Part shown: piece after piece, positions 24,641 through 34,291 of the stretch
Layout of the letters: each line of letters begins with the position of its first letter
Numbering within the stretch: position 1 is the first letter of the stretch
Source: DASQDN01 sp035630195
GTDB taxonomy: Bacteria > Acidobacteriota > Terriglobia > Bryobacterales > Bryobacteraceae
Length of the DNA: 36,224 nt
Direction of reading: 5' to 3'
NCBI GenBank assembly: GCA_035630195.1
Contig: DASQLD010000657.1
Location: 1 to 36,224 of the forward strand
Notes under the pieces: model-generated
Seen by the model: only the letters and a program-made list of their open reading frames with translations
Told to the model about the DNA's origin: nothing
Database searches by the model: none
Made by a program: the position numbers and the translations under genes

Positions 24641-26353
24641 TCAGGCAAACAGCGCAAAGAAATAGCCCACGACCGATAATGTGATCGTCGCAATGGCGAG
24701 AGGCACGGGGTATCCGATCCCAGGCACGGCGGACCGCGCTTCCTTCTGCGCCGCACGCATGGAAGTGGTATTCTGACGCGCTCCGGCGACAGCGCCCATG
24801 AGAAGCGCCGGATTCAGCTTGAGTATGTGACGTCCCACCCACCATGCTACGAGTTCGGGAAACAGGCTCACGATTTGTGAGGCGATCAGCAGTTGCCAGA
24901 TCGGGCCGTTGGTCGCCACCTGATAGACTGCCAATCCCGAGTTGATCGCCAGCGCTGAAGTGAATACGTTCAATCCCATTTCCTCCATCAGACTTCGCGC
25001 GCCCTCGGCAATCGGACCACCGAATGCAGGATGCCTGGTTTTGAGCCAACCGAACACGATCCCCACAATAAGCACCGCGGCCGCACCAAAGCTGATCCTT
25101 ACGCCGAATAGGGGCACAGGAATCGTTCCGAGGAGTGCTCCCGTGAGCAATCCCAACGCCAGCGTCAGCACATCCGAGGTATGCGTCGACCGTACTACTT
25201 GACCGACGTGCTTTCCTAGACTGGCAATGCGCGAATCGGTTCCAGTAACACGAATCACGTCGCCCTTCTTGAGCGGGGCCGCGGGCGGGAGTTCGACGCC
25301 CACTCGAAACACCGCGTTGGGAAACAGCCCGGGTCCATTCTGGGCAAGGAGTCCGGATAACGGCTGACCCTCGGCTTCGTCCCTGCCTATCACCACGTCC
25401 ACGGTGTGCAACGGCCTTAGCGCACGCGCCTCAGCGTCGGGAACTTCGGGCCCCAGTACTTCTCTCACCCGCACCTGTCTCTCCACTGGCGCGCTGATGA
25501 CAACTTCGTCGCCCGCGACAAGGGCTGTGTCGTCATCAAGAGAAAGCCATTCGGTCCCTCGCCGCACGAGTTCGATGGATATGCCCGGCGCCGTTTTCCG
25601 GACCTCGCCGATGGTCCGGCCGGCGACGTTTGTCTCTGGCACGCTATATGCGCGAACGGCGATGGACGAGTCGAACGAGTCGGCCGCTTCGACGGTCCCT
25701 GGAAGCGGAGACGAGCGCTCTCCGCGCATCGCATCTTCGAACTCGCGCGCAGCCTTCGGTGCGTCGATCCCGGCGAGTTTCGGGAGGAGCTTCATAAAGA
25801 GAACGAATTGGACCTGAGTCGCGGCATAACACAACGCAAATGAGGCCGACAGCATTCCCGCCACACTCTCCGCTGAAACTCCAGTGGGAGGGTGGAAGGC
25901 GGTCGACTGAAGCGCAGAAGAAGCGGCCCCAAATGTGGCTGACGAATTATTTGAACCAGCCAGCAACCCCGCAACGGCTCCGGGCGGAAGATTGAAAAGC
26001 TTTCCAAGCAGGTAACTAATCGCAGGGGCAAGCGCTGCGACGATGATGCCGATCGTGACCATATGCCAGCCGTCGCGTCGCAGACCTGCAAAGAACTGCG
26101 GGCCGATCTTCACGCCCAGCGAGAAAATGAAGATGTTAAAGAAGATCGTCTTAATGACGTCTGGAAGCGCTAGCGCGACCCCTGTGCTGCGGTACGAGCC
26201 AATGCTGAGCAGGATACCCACAAAGACAATGCAGACCACTGAACCGAGCGAAATGCCTCGGATCGACAATTTGCCCAGGGTCATGCCCAGCACCAGAACG
26301 CCGAAGAGCGCCACGAAAGGCTCAGCCTGCAGGAAGTGAAAAAAAGTGCTCAT
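24641..26353 (-). CDS. aspT: Aspartate:alanine antiporter (AspT family)
   Basis: A 570-residue transporter of the aspartate:alanine exchanger family (AAE). ATG 26353 is used rather than the preceding TTG. About five N-terminal helices ('FVALFGVLVLGMTLGKLSI', 'IFFNIFIFSLGVKIGPQFF') and a 'LLAGSNNSSATFGAASS' loop are followed by a cytoplasmic region with two TrkA-C/RCK domains (roughly residues 220-370: 'SVPETNVAGRTIGEVRKTA' and 'DVVIGRDEAEGQPLSGLLA'). Five or more C-terminal helices follow, with the mirrored motif 'GAVAGARQNTTSM'. Length and layout match Tetragenococcus AspT. Exchange of aspartate(-1) for alanine(0) is electrogenic. It is the third gene after aspartate decarboxylase and asparaginase, 15 bases downstream. 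Confidence 0.88.
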   Translation of the reverse strand: MSTFFHFLQAEPFVALFGVLVLGMTLGKLSIRGISLGSVVCIVFVGILLSIGSYRSTGVALALPDVIKTIFFNIFIFSLGVKIGPQFFAGLRRDGWHMVTIGIIVAALAPAISYLLGKLFNLPPGAVAGLLAGSNNSSATFGAASSALQSTAFHPPTGVSAESVAGMLSASFALCYAATQVQFVLFMKLLPKLAGIDAPKAAREFEDAMRGERSSPLPGTVEAADSFDSSIAVRAYSVPETNVAGRTIGEVRKTAPGISIELVRRGTEWLSLDDDTALVAGDEVVISAPVERQVRVREVLGPEVPDAEARALRPLHTVDVVIGRDEAEGQPLSGLLAQNGPGLFPNAVFRVGVELPPAAPLKKGDVIRVTGTDSRIASLGKHVGQVVRSTHTSDVLTLALGLLTGALLGTIPVPLFGVRISFGAAAVLIVGIVFGWLKTRHPAFGGPIAEGARSLMEEMGLNVFTSALAINSGLAVYQVATNGPIWQLLIASQIVSLFPELVAWWVGRHILKLNPALLMGAVAGARQNTTSMRAAQKEARSAVPGIGYPVPLAIATITLSVVGYFFALFA

Positions 26354-26368
26354 CAATCAACCAAGCCG

Positions 26369-27433
26369 TTAGTATTCGTCAAAAATCTTCTGAACGCGGG
26401 CCACATCCGTAGTGCTCATCAGCGCCAGTTGCAGCAGCACGCGCGACTTGGGTGGATTCAGCTCGCCCGAGGCAATGAACCCCATCTTGTCGTCATCCAC
26501 TTCGTTGTTCCGCAGCACCATTCCGCGCTCCAGCCGTGTACTGCGCACGACAACGATGCCCTTCTTGGCAGCCGCCGCGAGCGTGTCCAGGGCAGCCTGC
26601 GACATGTTGCCGTCACCCACGCCGGCAATCACCAGTCCCTTTGCGCCGTTTTTGATCGCAGCCTCGATTAAGTCCGCCTGCATGTTCGAATGGGCGTACA
26701 GGATATCGACACGCGGCAGAGTGGTCACGCCCTGAACGGAAAAGTCGGACCGCGTAGTGTGCCTCTTGTCGTTTATGGGTTCAAACCAGGCGATCTTGCC
26801 GGTGTGCACGAACCCGGCGGGTCCCCGATTCGGACTTACGAATGTCTGCAGACTGGTGGTGTTCGTTTTCGTAACGTTGCGAGCGCTGTGGATTTCGTCG
26901 TTGAGGACGACGAGCACACCCCGGCGACGCGCCACCGAATCCGCAGCCACTGCCACACCGTCATACAGATTCGCGGGACCGTCCGGACTAATGGCCGTCG
27001 GGGGTCGCATCGACCCGACCAGCACCACCGGCTTCTCGCTCTTGACGACGAGATTGAGAAAATATGCTGTCTCCTCCATCGTGTCTGTGCCGTGGGTTAT
27101 AACGACTCCGTCGGTAGACGGCTCCGCCAGCACCTGGTTGATGCGTCCCGCGAGCGTTAGCCAAACCTTGTCGTTCATGTCCTGGCTGCCGATGCTTGCT
27201 ACCTGCTCGCCGCTCAACTGCGCCAGACCGCCGATTTGGGGAACCGCCTTGACGAGATCTTCAACCTTGAAGGCGCCGGCTTTATAGCCGTAGCCGCTGG
27301 CATCTTCAGCGCCCGCGATGGTGCCTCCCGTTGCAAGGATCTTGATTCGTGCCTTGACTTGCGCGGGCAAGCTGCCGGCAAAGAATACGAGCAGGACGGC
27401 GATGGCCGTTCTGTGCGAGTTATTTGGTTTCAT
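26369..27433 (-). CDS. ansB: Type II (exported) L-asparaginase
   Basis: ATG 27433 overlaps the aspartate decarboxylase stop (ATGA), giving 354 residues that open with a Sec signal ('RTAIAVLLVFFAGSLPAQ'). The two catalytic threonine motifs are intact: Thr38 in 'ILATGGTIAG' and Thr116-Asp117 in 'VVITHGTDTMEETA'. The Lys/Ser region 'VVLVGSMRPPTAISPDGP' and the C-terminal 'KGLVIAGVGDGNMS' also match bacterial type II enzymes such as AnsB. Such periplasmic enzymes hydrolyse asparagine to aspartate and ammonia with high affinity. With the decarboxylase before it and the AspT antiporter after it, it would feed aspartate into the exchange cycle; glutaminase activity cannot be excluded. Confidence 0.93.
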   Translation of the reverse strand: MKPNNSHRTAIAVLLVFFAGSLPAQVKARIKILATGGTIAGAEDASGYGYKAGAFKVEDLVKAVPQIGGLAQLSGEQVASIGSQDMNDKVWLTLAGRINQVLAEPSTDGVVITHGTDTMEETAYFLNLVVKSEKPVVLVGSMRPPTAISPDGPANLYDGVAVAADSVARRRGVLVVLNDEIHSARNVTKTNTTSLQTFVSPNRGPAGFVHTGKIAWFEPINDKRHTTRSDFSVQGVTTLPRVDILYAHSNMQADLIEAAIKNGAKGLVIAGVGDGNMSQAALDTLAAAAKKGIVVVRSTRLERGMVLRNNEVDDDKMGFIASGELNPPKSRVLLQLALMSTTDVARVQKIFDEY

Positions 27434-29070
27434 GAGCCACTTCTTCGCGACCGACGCCACTCTTCGAACGCCGCACTCATCAGCTCTTTCAGGTCACGGC
27501 CTATGGCCTCATACGCATCTGCGTTCAGGTTTGCGAGCGAGATCCGAACTGACCACGGCGGGCCGTCAAAACCGCTTCCGTTCAGCAGCACAGTCCCCGA
27601 TCGTTTCGCCAGTGCGATGACGGCTTCGAGAGGATTGTGATGGGCGTCGACATACGCGTTGAACTCATCGCCAAATGCGGCGCGACCCCACACAGCCAAG
27701 TCGATGTCGAGGTAGTAGCCGACACGCAGAGGATCGTCAGGTATAGCGATATCCATCCCCCTCCCGAGCGATGCAAGACGTTGGCGCACCAGTTCGCGGC
27801 AACGGGCTTGGTACGCGTCGTCCTTGTCGAGCAGCGCAAATAGTGAAAACAGCACCATCTGCGCCTGCTGCGGCGTGGAAAGTCCAGCGGTGTGATTCAG
27901 CGCAACATCCCGACTATCGGCAACCAGGCGATCGATGAATTTAATCCGTTCGGGCGTCGTGCTGAGAGACTGGTAACGCTCATGCAATGCGGCACGATCG
28001 CCCACCGGCAACCGGGCCAGCGCCTTATCAAGCACGTTGTCCTGGTGCAGCGCGATCACACCCAGCCGCCAGCCGGTGCAGCCGAAGTGCTTCGAGTACG
28101 AGTAGACCAGAATGGTGTTATGCGGCAGGTCGGCGGCCAGCGATCGGAACCCGTCGGCAAATGTTCCGTACACGTCATCGGTGAGAATAATCAAATCCGG
28201 GCGTTTATTCTTCACCAGATCGACGATTCGTTGCTGCGTGTGGGAATGCATGGCGTACGAGGCTGGGTTAGACGGGTTGACCAGGAAGAACGCCTTAACT
28301 GCCGGATCAGCCAGCTTGGCGATCTCCTCGTCCGGGTATTGCCACATGTGGCGCCCATCGGCGGTGAGCGCGCTCTGGTTGATTTCGATCGCATTGAGTC
28401 CATAGTCGCTAAGCCGCGGGAGTTCAATGTACGGCGTGAAGATCGGCGTGCCCAAAGCGATGGTGTCGCCTTGCCGAAGCAGGCGGTTCTCGAACAGGCT
28501 CTTGAAGACGTAGCACATTGCCGCGGTGCCACCCTCCACCGCAAACAAATCAAACGTGCCGCCGGGGGAACGGTCGTCACACATCGTCTTGATGAGATAA
28601 CGATGGACAACCTTCTCGGCATGGACTAGCATCCGATCCGGCTCGGGATAGTTGTCACCGATGATTGCATCGACGAGCTCATGGGCAAACGCATCAGCGT
28701 CGAACCCGAGAGTCGACGTGGCGTAGTCGATTCCACGCTGCAGAAGTGCGGCGCCGGGAGTCGCCACGCCTGCGTCGAGAAAGGCGCGCATACGACCGGC
28801 GACACCGGTGGCGGCAGGCATACCGGCGAGACTACCTTCGTCACGGGTTTGCCGTGCTTCTGACAGCGCGAACTGCCCTAGCAGGAAGAACGACTCGCGC
28901 GGCGTGGCCGCAATCCAATTTGGGTTGCCTCGACCGGCATTGAGGAACTTGTGCGTAGCAGCTTTGCTTCGAGTTTGATCCTGAGCGTAGCGAATCAGTT
29001 CGTCCTTCAACTGGAAGGGACTGAGTTGCTGCAGCGAATTTTCGGCTCGAGTCGAATCGTTCGTCGGCAT
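27430..29070 (-). CDS. aspD: Aspartate 4-decarboxylase (PLP-dependent)
   Basis: ATG 29070 is chosen because GGGAGGAG lies seven bases upstream; an earlier start at 29094 would bury that site. The 546 residues match aspartate beta-decarboxylase (AspD/AsdA), a fold-type I aminotransferase relative of about 530-550 residues. Visible signatures are 'FLNAGRGNPNWIAATPRE' near the N-terminus, 'VEGGTAAMCYVFKSL', 'NPSNPASYAMHSHTQQRIV', 'LTDDVYGTFADGF' and the PLP-lysine motif 'YSKHFGCTGWRLG' with Lys327. It converts L-aspartate to L-alanine and CO2, consuming a proton. It is the first gene of the aspD-ansB-aspT unit and its stop overlaps the asparaginase start, so the two are translationally coupled. 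Confidence 0.93.
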   Translation of the reverse strand: MPTNDSTRAENSLQQLSPFQLKDELIRYAQDQTRSKAATHKFLNAGRGNPNWIAATPRESFFLLGQFALSEARQTRDEGSLAGMPAATGVAGRMRAFLDAGVATPGAALLQRGIDYATSTLGFDADAFAHELVDAIIGDNYPEPDRMLVHAEKVVHRYLIKTMCDDRSPGGTFDLFAVEGGTAAMCYVFKSLFENRLLRQGDTIALGTPIFTPYIELPRLSDYGLNAIEINQSALTADGRHMWQYPDEEIAKLADPAVKAFFLVNPSNPASYAMHSHTQQRIVDLVKNKRPDLIILTDDVYGTFADGFRSLAADLPHNTILVYSYSKHFGCTGWRLGVIALHQDNVLDKALARLPVGDRAALHERYQSLSTTPERIKFIDRLVADSRDVALNHTAGLSTPQQAQMVLFSLFALLDKDDAYQARCRELVRQRLASLGRGMDIAIPDDPLRVGYYLDIDLAVWGRAAFGDEFNAYVDAHHNPLEAVIALAKRSGTVLLNGSGFDGPPWSVRISLANLNADAYEAIGRDLKELMSAAFEEWRRSRRSGS

Positions 29071-29931
29071 GTTGGTACTCCTCCCACGTCTCATCGGTTT
29101 TGGGGATGCTGATGGTGTTGGCTACCTCTGACAGTGGAAATTCTCTGTGTAGTCAGGGCTTTTCGCATCCATAAGGATTGCGCTGTGGTTTCCGAGCGGA
29201 TCGAAGTCGGCATGCGAAAGCCCATCAGGCGCCGGTTGTAGATGCTCATATCGAAGACCAACGTCGTCGGCCGTGACGAACGGTGTATACGCGTGCACGG
29301 TCCGTTGAGCTCAACCGGGCTAACTCGAGCGACACGACCGTCCCGAACGCCGGCCCACCACTCGTGCGCACGCGCTTTTGATGCACAACTGCGGGCCGTG
29401 ATGTTTTTTAAGTGATCAGTTAGGTTCGGCTTCGGAAGTCGTGCTGTAGGATCAATGAAGACCACCGCAGTCGTGTGTCGGGCAAATTGCCGGCTAACTG
29501 AGAGAGCGGATGAGGGGGTTGCTTGGCTATAGGGACTCGAAGCTCGGTTGGCTCGCCAATAGCGTGGTTCAAACTACCTCTCGCCTGACGCGCCGTAACT
29601 TATGTATGTTCGAGAACACCGGCATGTATCTGCAGTGTTGTTTTGCCAATAATAGTGCGCCAGCTACAGCCCCTTGATAGCAGGTTTGGCGAATGCACGC
29701 ACTGGTGCAACATGGCTGGGAGGATCAAATGTTGTCCCCCCCATTAACAGATGCCGCTTATATAGCGAGTTGCTTGCTCCTCGGGCTTGAAAAGCGATTC
29801 AATGATGGAGCGTTCTTTTGAGCATTGAATGAGTGCTTAGCGCGCGCCGCAACGCCGTAGTAAGATAGCGGCCCGGTCATCGGATCGAGCTATTTGGCCG
29901 GCGTTCACAAGCAAGTAGAGCCTCGAACCAC
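29071..29931. other. Intergenic region, no gene supported
   Basis: About 860 bases lie between the aspD promoter side and the cytochrome gene end. A 124-codon minus frame (29091-29465) directly upstream of aspD has no ribosome binding site, low-complexity charge-rich sequence and no recognisable family, so I do not call it. The aspD ribosome binding site is at about 29078-29085. The aspD promoter should be within 29090-29300 on the minus strand, but I could not define boxes. Nothing else is supported. Confidence 0.45.
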
Positions 29932-31518
29932 TCATAGCTGGCGCATAAACGCTACTAGATCTTGCTTCTCCTGAGGCGCAAGCTTTAACTGCAGAACAAT
30001 ATTGAAGAACTCAACCGTATCCTCCAACGTGAGCAGACGCCCATCATGCAAGTACGGCGGACTGTCTTTGATGCCGCGTAACGTGAATGTTTTGATCGGT
30101 CCATCTCCCGGTTCGTCCTTCAAGAAACGCTCAACATGTAGATCGTGAATCTGATGATCAAGATAGAAGGGGGCGGCATGACAGCTCCCACACTTGCCTT
30201 TCCCGAAGAACACCTCTTCGCCTCGAGTCTCACTCGCAGTGGCTTTAGTTCGGTCCAGGCGACCGGTGACAGGATCGAGCTTCGGCGCTGGCGGAAAATC
30301 GAGCATGTTTTGGAACTGCGCCATGTGGCTGACGCGAACGCGATCTAGAATGATCATTCCCTTTTTCACAGCATGTATTGGATCGCCATTGAAATAAGCT
30401 GTGCGCTGCTCAAATTCTGTAAAGTCTTCCACTGATCGGAGGCTGCGTTTAGAACCGTGAATCTGCTGGTTGAACACGCCACGCAGGCTGGTTGTGTCTA
30501 GGCGGAACCGTCGCTCTTGAGGACGTATGTCAGGGCTGAGGTGGAACTGGCCTGTTGTATGTCCGTTCACGTGGCAGTCTAGGCAGGTAACACCAAGACT
30601 CGCTTCGCGCGTCTTCCGATCGTCGGTAGGGTTGAATTCCTCTTGCGGAAACGGCGTCAACAACATCTGCAGACCGTCGAGTTGTACGGGCGTGAGTATG
30701 TCTTTAAACAGCTTGTAGAAGTTGTTGATCGAAACAACTTCGCCGCGCGATACATCACCCAGCTCAGGCCGATTACTTAGGAAGATCGCCGGCGGGAACT
30801 CTGGGAGGAAAGCCTCGGGAAGATCAAAGTCCACATCGAAGCGCTCTAGGCGGGGAAAGAGGTCGATCTGCATCTTTGGAAAAACCTGGCCGCCATTCGC
30901 ATGCAGAGGGTGGGGAAGGGCTGGATAAGGGAAGATGCCACGCTGCTTGATAGCGTCTGGACTCAACTCACCAATCTGTTGCCATGTCATGCCACCCTGC
31001 AGTCGGGCTGTGGGACCTACGACCAGAGGCTTCCCGCGGGACATCTTCGCCTGAGTATCTAACTTGGGTTCTAGATTGTAACGGCTCTCCAGGAGTTTTC
31101 GTTGAGCCGCCATTATATTCGGCTTGTTCGCGATCTCCTTTTTCATGATCTCTTCAGGGTTTTGATGTGGCCTGTCGGAGTTGAGCGGATCGCGAGCGAA
31201 GTCAAATCCTGAAATCTTGCCTTCCTTGGGCTGGGTTTTCAACACCGGAGAGGAGGCAGGTGCTCTGAGGTCAACAAATATCCCGGATTCGTCATGCGCG
31301 GATTTTTGCTGCTCGGGCCGGGTGCTACGCGGGGCTGAGGATGGTTGCTGCGCATCTGCAACGGCATCGCGTTGAGGACGGGGTGGCGGGTTCTGTGCCC
31401 ACGCGACCACCAATATGCCCGTTGCGGCTAAGAGCATCCCCAGCTTTGAATTCGCGCTCTCACGGAGCGTGCGAATACAAGTGTTAGCGGTAGGTATCCG
31501 TACGTGATGCCATCTCAT
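29932..31518 (-). CDS. Di-heme cytochrome c peroxidase-like protein
   Basis: A 528-residue protein with AAAAGGA before ATG 31518. The N-terminus has a basic stretch and a membrane/signal helix ('LGMLLAATGILVVAWAQ'). Residues about 45-150 are a proline-rich, probably disordered linker. Two heme-attachment motifs follow, CLDCH at 312-316 and CGSCH at 443-447. The end 'SPPYLHDGRLLTLEDTVEF' and 'LAPQEKQDLVAFMRQL' is the usual C-terminal signature of the cytochrome c peroxidase/MauG family. The 131-residue gap between the two motifs is close to that of di-heme peroxidases. It probably reduces peroxide or transfers electrons in the periplasm; the substrate is unknown. Confidence 0.87.
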   Translation of the reverse strand: MRWHHVRIPTANTCIRTLRESANSKLGMLLAATGILVVAWAQNPPPRPQRDAVADAQQPSSAPRSTRPEQQKSAHDESGIFVDLRAPASSPVLKTQPKEGKISGFDFARDPLNSDRPHQNPEEIMKKEIANKPNIMAAQRKLLESRYNLEPKLDTQAKMSRGKPLVVGPTARLQGGMTWQQIGELSPDAIKQRGIFPYPALPHPLHANGGQVFPKMQIDLFPRLERFDVDFDLPEAFLPEFPPAIFLSNRPELGDVSRGEVVSINNFYKLFKDILTPVQLDGLQMLLTPFPQEEFNPTDDRKTREASLGVTCLDCHVNGHTTGQFHLSPDIRPQERRFRLDTTSLRGVFNQQIHGSKRSLRSVEDFTEFEQRTAYFNGDPIHAVKKGMIILDRVRVSHMAQFQNMLDFPPAPKLDPVTGRLDRTKATASETRGEEVFFGKGKCGSCHAAPFYLDHQIHDLHVERFLKDEPGDGPIKTFTLRGIKDSPPYLHDGRLLTLEDTVEFFNIVLQLKLAPQEKQDLVAFMRQL

Positions 31519-31655
31519 GTCCTTTTCAGATGCAAAAACTAACCGTTCCTTTCATGAAATAAGAGGCCTTTCACTGTGAGGGCATGCGGGTGAACTCAGG
31601 AGCCACGGTCTGTACGGCATTGAACAGTACATTCCGCCGACTTGCGGTGTTCGGT

Positions 31656-33173
31656 TCAACGCTTGCCTGTGAGCGAAATCTGCGCTTTAGCGTGCGGATA
31701 AGTTCCGGTAATGCTGACTGGCAGCACCGCTCCAGCGTTCTTCTTGTCCCGAAAGAACACATTCAGCGGCTTTAGGAGAAACGACTTGATACCCCCGCCG
31801 GCAGCTTCTGATAACGTGGCGTCGGTAGTCACTGTTCCGCCCAAATCCACCCGCTTTGTGATCAGATTGAACGTGCCACCGCCCTTAGCGACTGCTCCTG
31901 GCACACGAAGGCGCACATGATCTAACCGCGCCACGCCGTCCCTCAGCAGTACATGTCCCTGCACGTCGGAATCGATGTCGGCGGGCGGCACGTCATTATC
32001 TTGGCCGCGGGCACGGGAACTCAGCTTCTCCATCTTGTCCTGTGTGCGCCGCTTGAACTGCGCATCGTCGATGCCAAAGCTGCCATCCAACAGCACGCGC
32101 CTGAGGAACGGCGCGTGGCCGGCCGGCAGGACTACTCGCGCCCTGAAAGAGATCGGTCCACGCATGCCTGGTTCATCACTGCTTGCGAACACACGGATCA
32201 AATCCTCTACACGACCAGGCCGGCCGTCAAAGTCAAGCGTAGTAGTCTTACCTATGGACCCGGACACGGTTATACGACTCCGCAGGAACTGGACGTCCGC
32301 CTGTTCCAGTAGAGTCTCGCCGGTAGTTCCGTTTACGGTGGCTGCGTAGTCGGCATGAACAGCAGTCGCTGGACCTTTTCGGCGGACTCGTAAAGCTGTC
32401 AGATCGGCTTGACCCCTCACGCCCAGCGCTGCTAACGTGCCCTGAAACGTCCCGGATCCCCTTAGGATTCCCTCCAACTCTTCATACTTCGACAGATCCG
32501 CGCCTGTTAAGGTGAATGAGCCCGAAAGCGGCGACGCTGCTCCCTTCCATGGGCCGAATACGGCGGATGCTTGCACGGTGCCGGATGGGTGGGGTATCGT
32601 GACGTCCACCTCCATGCGAATGGGGGAGGTTCTAGAGAGATCGTGCAGCCGCAATCGCCGGAACCGGAACGTCAACCCACGCACATCAAGTACCGCGCCG
32701 TCCGCGACGAACTCACCTACAGCCGTTTCGTGCTTCGCCGGCGGGTGTAGACGCATCGCGGGTGGAACCTTCTCCGGAATGGACACGCGAAGGTCTTCCG
32801 GCTGCATCTCAGCCAGATGGTGCCGAAACATGAGTACTGCCGCCCATGAACCTCGGACGCTGAGCTGGCGCATGCGAGCAAGCGGCGCCACTGCTCCATC
32901 GCGCTCAAATACGGCATCGTCTAGGACACAGCCGGGGCTGGGAAAAAACGTCATGCGAAAGCGCGCCGCTCGAAGCTTGCTCCCGGTCGCCCTCTCCAGA
33001 CTGACGGTCAGGCGTTCCCTGGTAAAAGGCCACTTCGACCACAGCAGTACCGCTTCGATCGTAAGCAGCAGAGCGAACCCAAACAAGCCCCAGTGCCACC
33101 ATTTTTTTGGAACGCGCTTCACACCGAAGAGACTACAGGTTTGAACGTGTTGTTTCGAGCCCACGGCGTACAT
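31656..33173 (-). CDS. AsmA-like envelope protein
   Basis: A 505-residue protein with one N-terminal transmembrane helix ('HWGLFGFALLLTIEAVLLW') and a long periplasmic part. It starts with an AsmA-type motif ('LERATGSKLRAARFRMTFF') and continues as repeating beta-rich blocks ('GTVQASAVFGPWKGAASPL', 'GSFTLTGADLSKYEELEGI', 'GTFNLITKRVDLGGTVTTD'), ending with the AsmA C-terminal pattern 'LPVSITGTYPHAKAQISL'. AsmA-like proteins help maintain the outer membrane, several of them as bridges for lipid transport. It is the first minus-strand gene before the peroxidase-like gene, 137 bases away. The start could be a little downstream. Confidence 0.82.
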   Translation of the reverse strand: MYAVGSKQHVQTCSLFGVKRVPKKWWHWGLFGFALLLTIEAVLLWSKWPFTRERLTVSLERATGSKLRAARFRMTFFPSPGCVLDDAVFERDGAVAPLARMRQLSVRGSWAAVLMFRHHLAEMQPEDLRVSIPEKVPPAMRLHPPAKHETAVGEFVADGAVLDVRGLTFRFRRLRLHDLSRTSPIRMEVDVTIPHPSGTVQASAVFGPWKGAASPLSGSFTLTGADLSKYEELEGILRGSGTFQGTLAALGVRGQADLTALRVRRKGPATAVHADYAATVNGTTGETLLEQADVQFLRSRITVSGSIGKTTTLDFDGRPGRVEDLIRVFASSDEPGMRGPISFRARVVLPAGHAPFLRRVLLDGSFGIDDAQFKRRTQDKMEKLSSRARGQDNDVPPADIDSDVQGHVLLRDGVARLDHVRLRVPGAVAKGGGTFNLITKRVDLGGTVTTDATLSEAAGGGIKSFLLKPLNVFFRDKKNAGAVLPVSITGTYPHAKAQISLTGKR

Positions 33174-33557
33174 TACTGCGCTTAATCAGCAGACGCTGAC
33201 ACGCCGGCTGTGGCGGCTTCCTCGGCATCGTCTGGGGAGGCGGGGATCTACATCGTAGAACACGAAGGTCTCAAGACTCGCCTCCCTCGGGCCAAGCAGA
33301 TGTGAAGTGAATATCGACGGTAGAGTTGACGTTCGGGATCTAGCGCTTCTGTCTCAAAGTGCCGACAAGGAACGATGCACCCTTCAGGTAAGTAACCAGC
33401 TGAACTACCAAGTTATGGATTGTGAAACTGCGGGATGTGGCAAACTCGGCTGCCGTAAGGTCGACTAGTCAGGACTACCGGCGACACCGGCTCGTCGCCT
33501 CGGGAACAATAGTGCCTAAACGATCTGTTATTGAATCACTGCTCTCACGAGGAAGGG

Positions 33558-33589
33558 ACAATGCAGCTTGGACACAATGCAGCTTGGAA
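33558..33589. repeat. 16-bp imperfect tandem duplication
   Basis: Units at 33558-33573 and 33574-33589 (ACAATGCAGCTTGGAC and ACAATGCAGCTTGGAA) agree at 15 of 16 positions. It lies in the gene-poor region and interrupts no recognised gene. Confidence 0.9.
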
Positions 33590-34274
33590 GTTCAGAACAT
33601 CTCTCGGGAGAGAGGTATGAGGCATATCCTCGCATAGGCGATAAGACAGTCAAAAGGTCTTGGCGCTTTGCGGGGCGCTCATTTTGCTGATAAAGCTTGT
33701 GCGTAGTTGCTAAACCCAGGTAACGAGCAAAACGCTGTATTGGAGCTATCCGACTTTCGCGACAAGGCTGCCATTTGCCCTTAAGAATTTGAAGCGTGTA
33801 TGCGTCTATTGCTCGGCGCAAATGTCTTCGCGGAATTCACGCAGGTCTACGCCGAGGAATGTGGTTCGGACCCGGGATCGCTAACGAGAAGTGGGTATAG
33901 CGCCAGCAGACTTACGTGGTGCGGGTATTCGCCGTGTGGCCCGGTTCTGCAAAACCGATCGAAGTTGGCGTTAACGCTTGGTCGTCCATGGTGGACTCAA
34001 CCAAAAAGAACGTGTCAACCAGAGAACGAGGAGAGTCCCCAGCGAGGTTCGATCTCAACCCTGATATTGCGTTTGCCCGCCACGAGTCGAACCGTTTCGG
34101 CATGTGAGGTAGGTAGAAAGAAGTTGTTAGCTGGCTCCCCAGTCTGGATACGTTTCGAACTTTTGCCCCCCAAATTACACTTTGATCGGAGTGGCTGTAG
34201 TTAGCGCAACCAGAAAGCGGGTATCTCCCTCTGTCCGCTCATGTACCGACGCGAACTACATCTTATTTAGAGAT

Positions 34275-34291
34275 ATCAGTAATTTACTGAT
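34275..34291. promoter_or_regulatory. 17-bp perfect palindrome, candidate operator upstream of the primase gene
   Basis: ATCAGTAATTTACTGAT is a perfect palindrome of two 8-base arms around one central T. It is AT-rich and about 225 bases before the primase start, a size and symmetry usual for dimeric phage-type repressor sites. No second copy was noticed and no repressor gene is in the window, so the role is a guess. Confidence 0.4.

Noticed and set aside
27892..28629. A 245-codon plus-strand frame opposite aspD
   Set aside because: It lies fully inside the well-supported aspartate decarboxylase gene, has no ribosome binding site and reads as low-complexity basic sequence.
29091..29465. A 124-codon minus frame upstream of aspD
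   Set aside because: No ribosome binding site, irregular composition and no recognisable fold; it is more likely the aspD leader region.
34070..34110. A sequence resembling a tRNA T-loop on the minus strand (GGTTCGACTC)
   Set aside because: The flanking bases do not form the T stem and no acceptor or anticodon arms are found.
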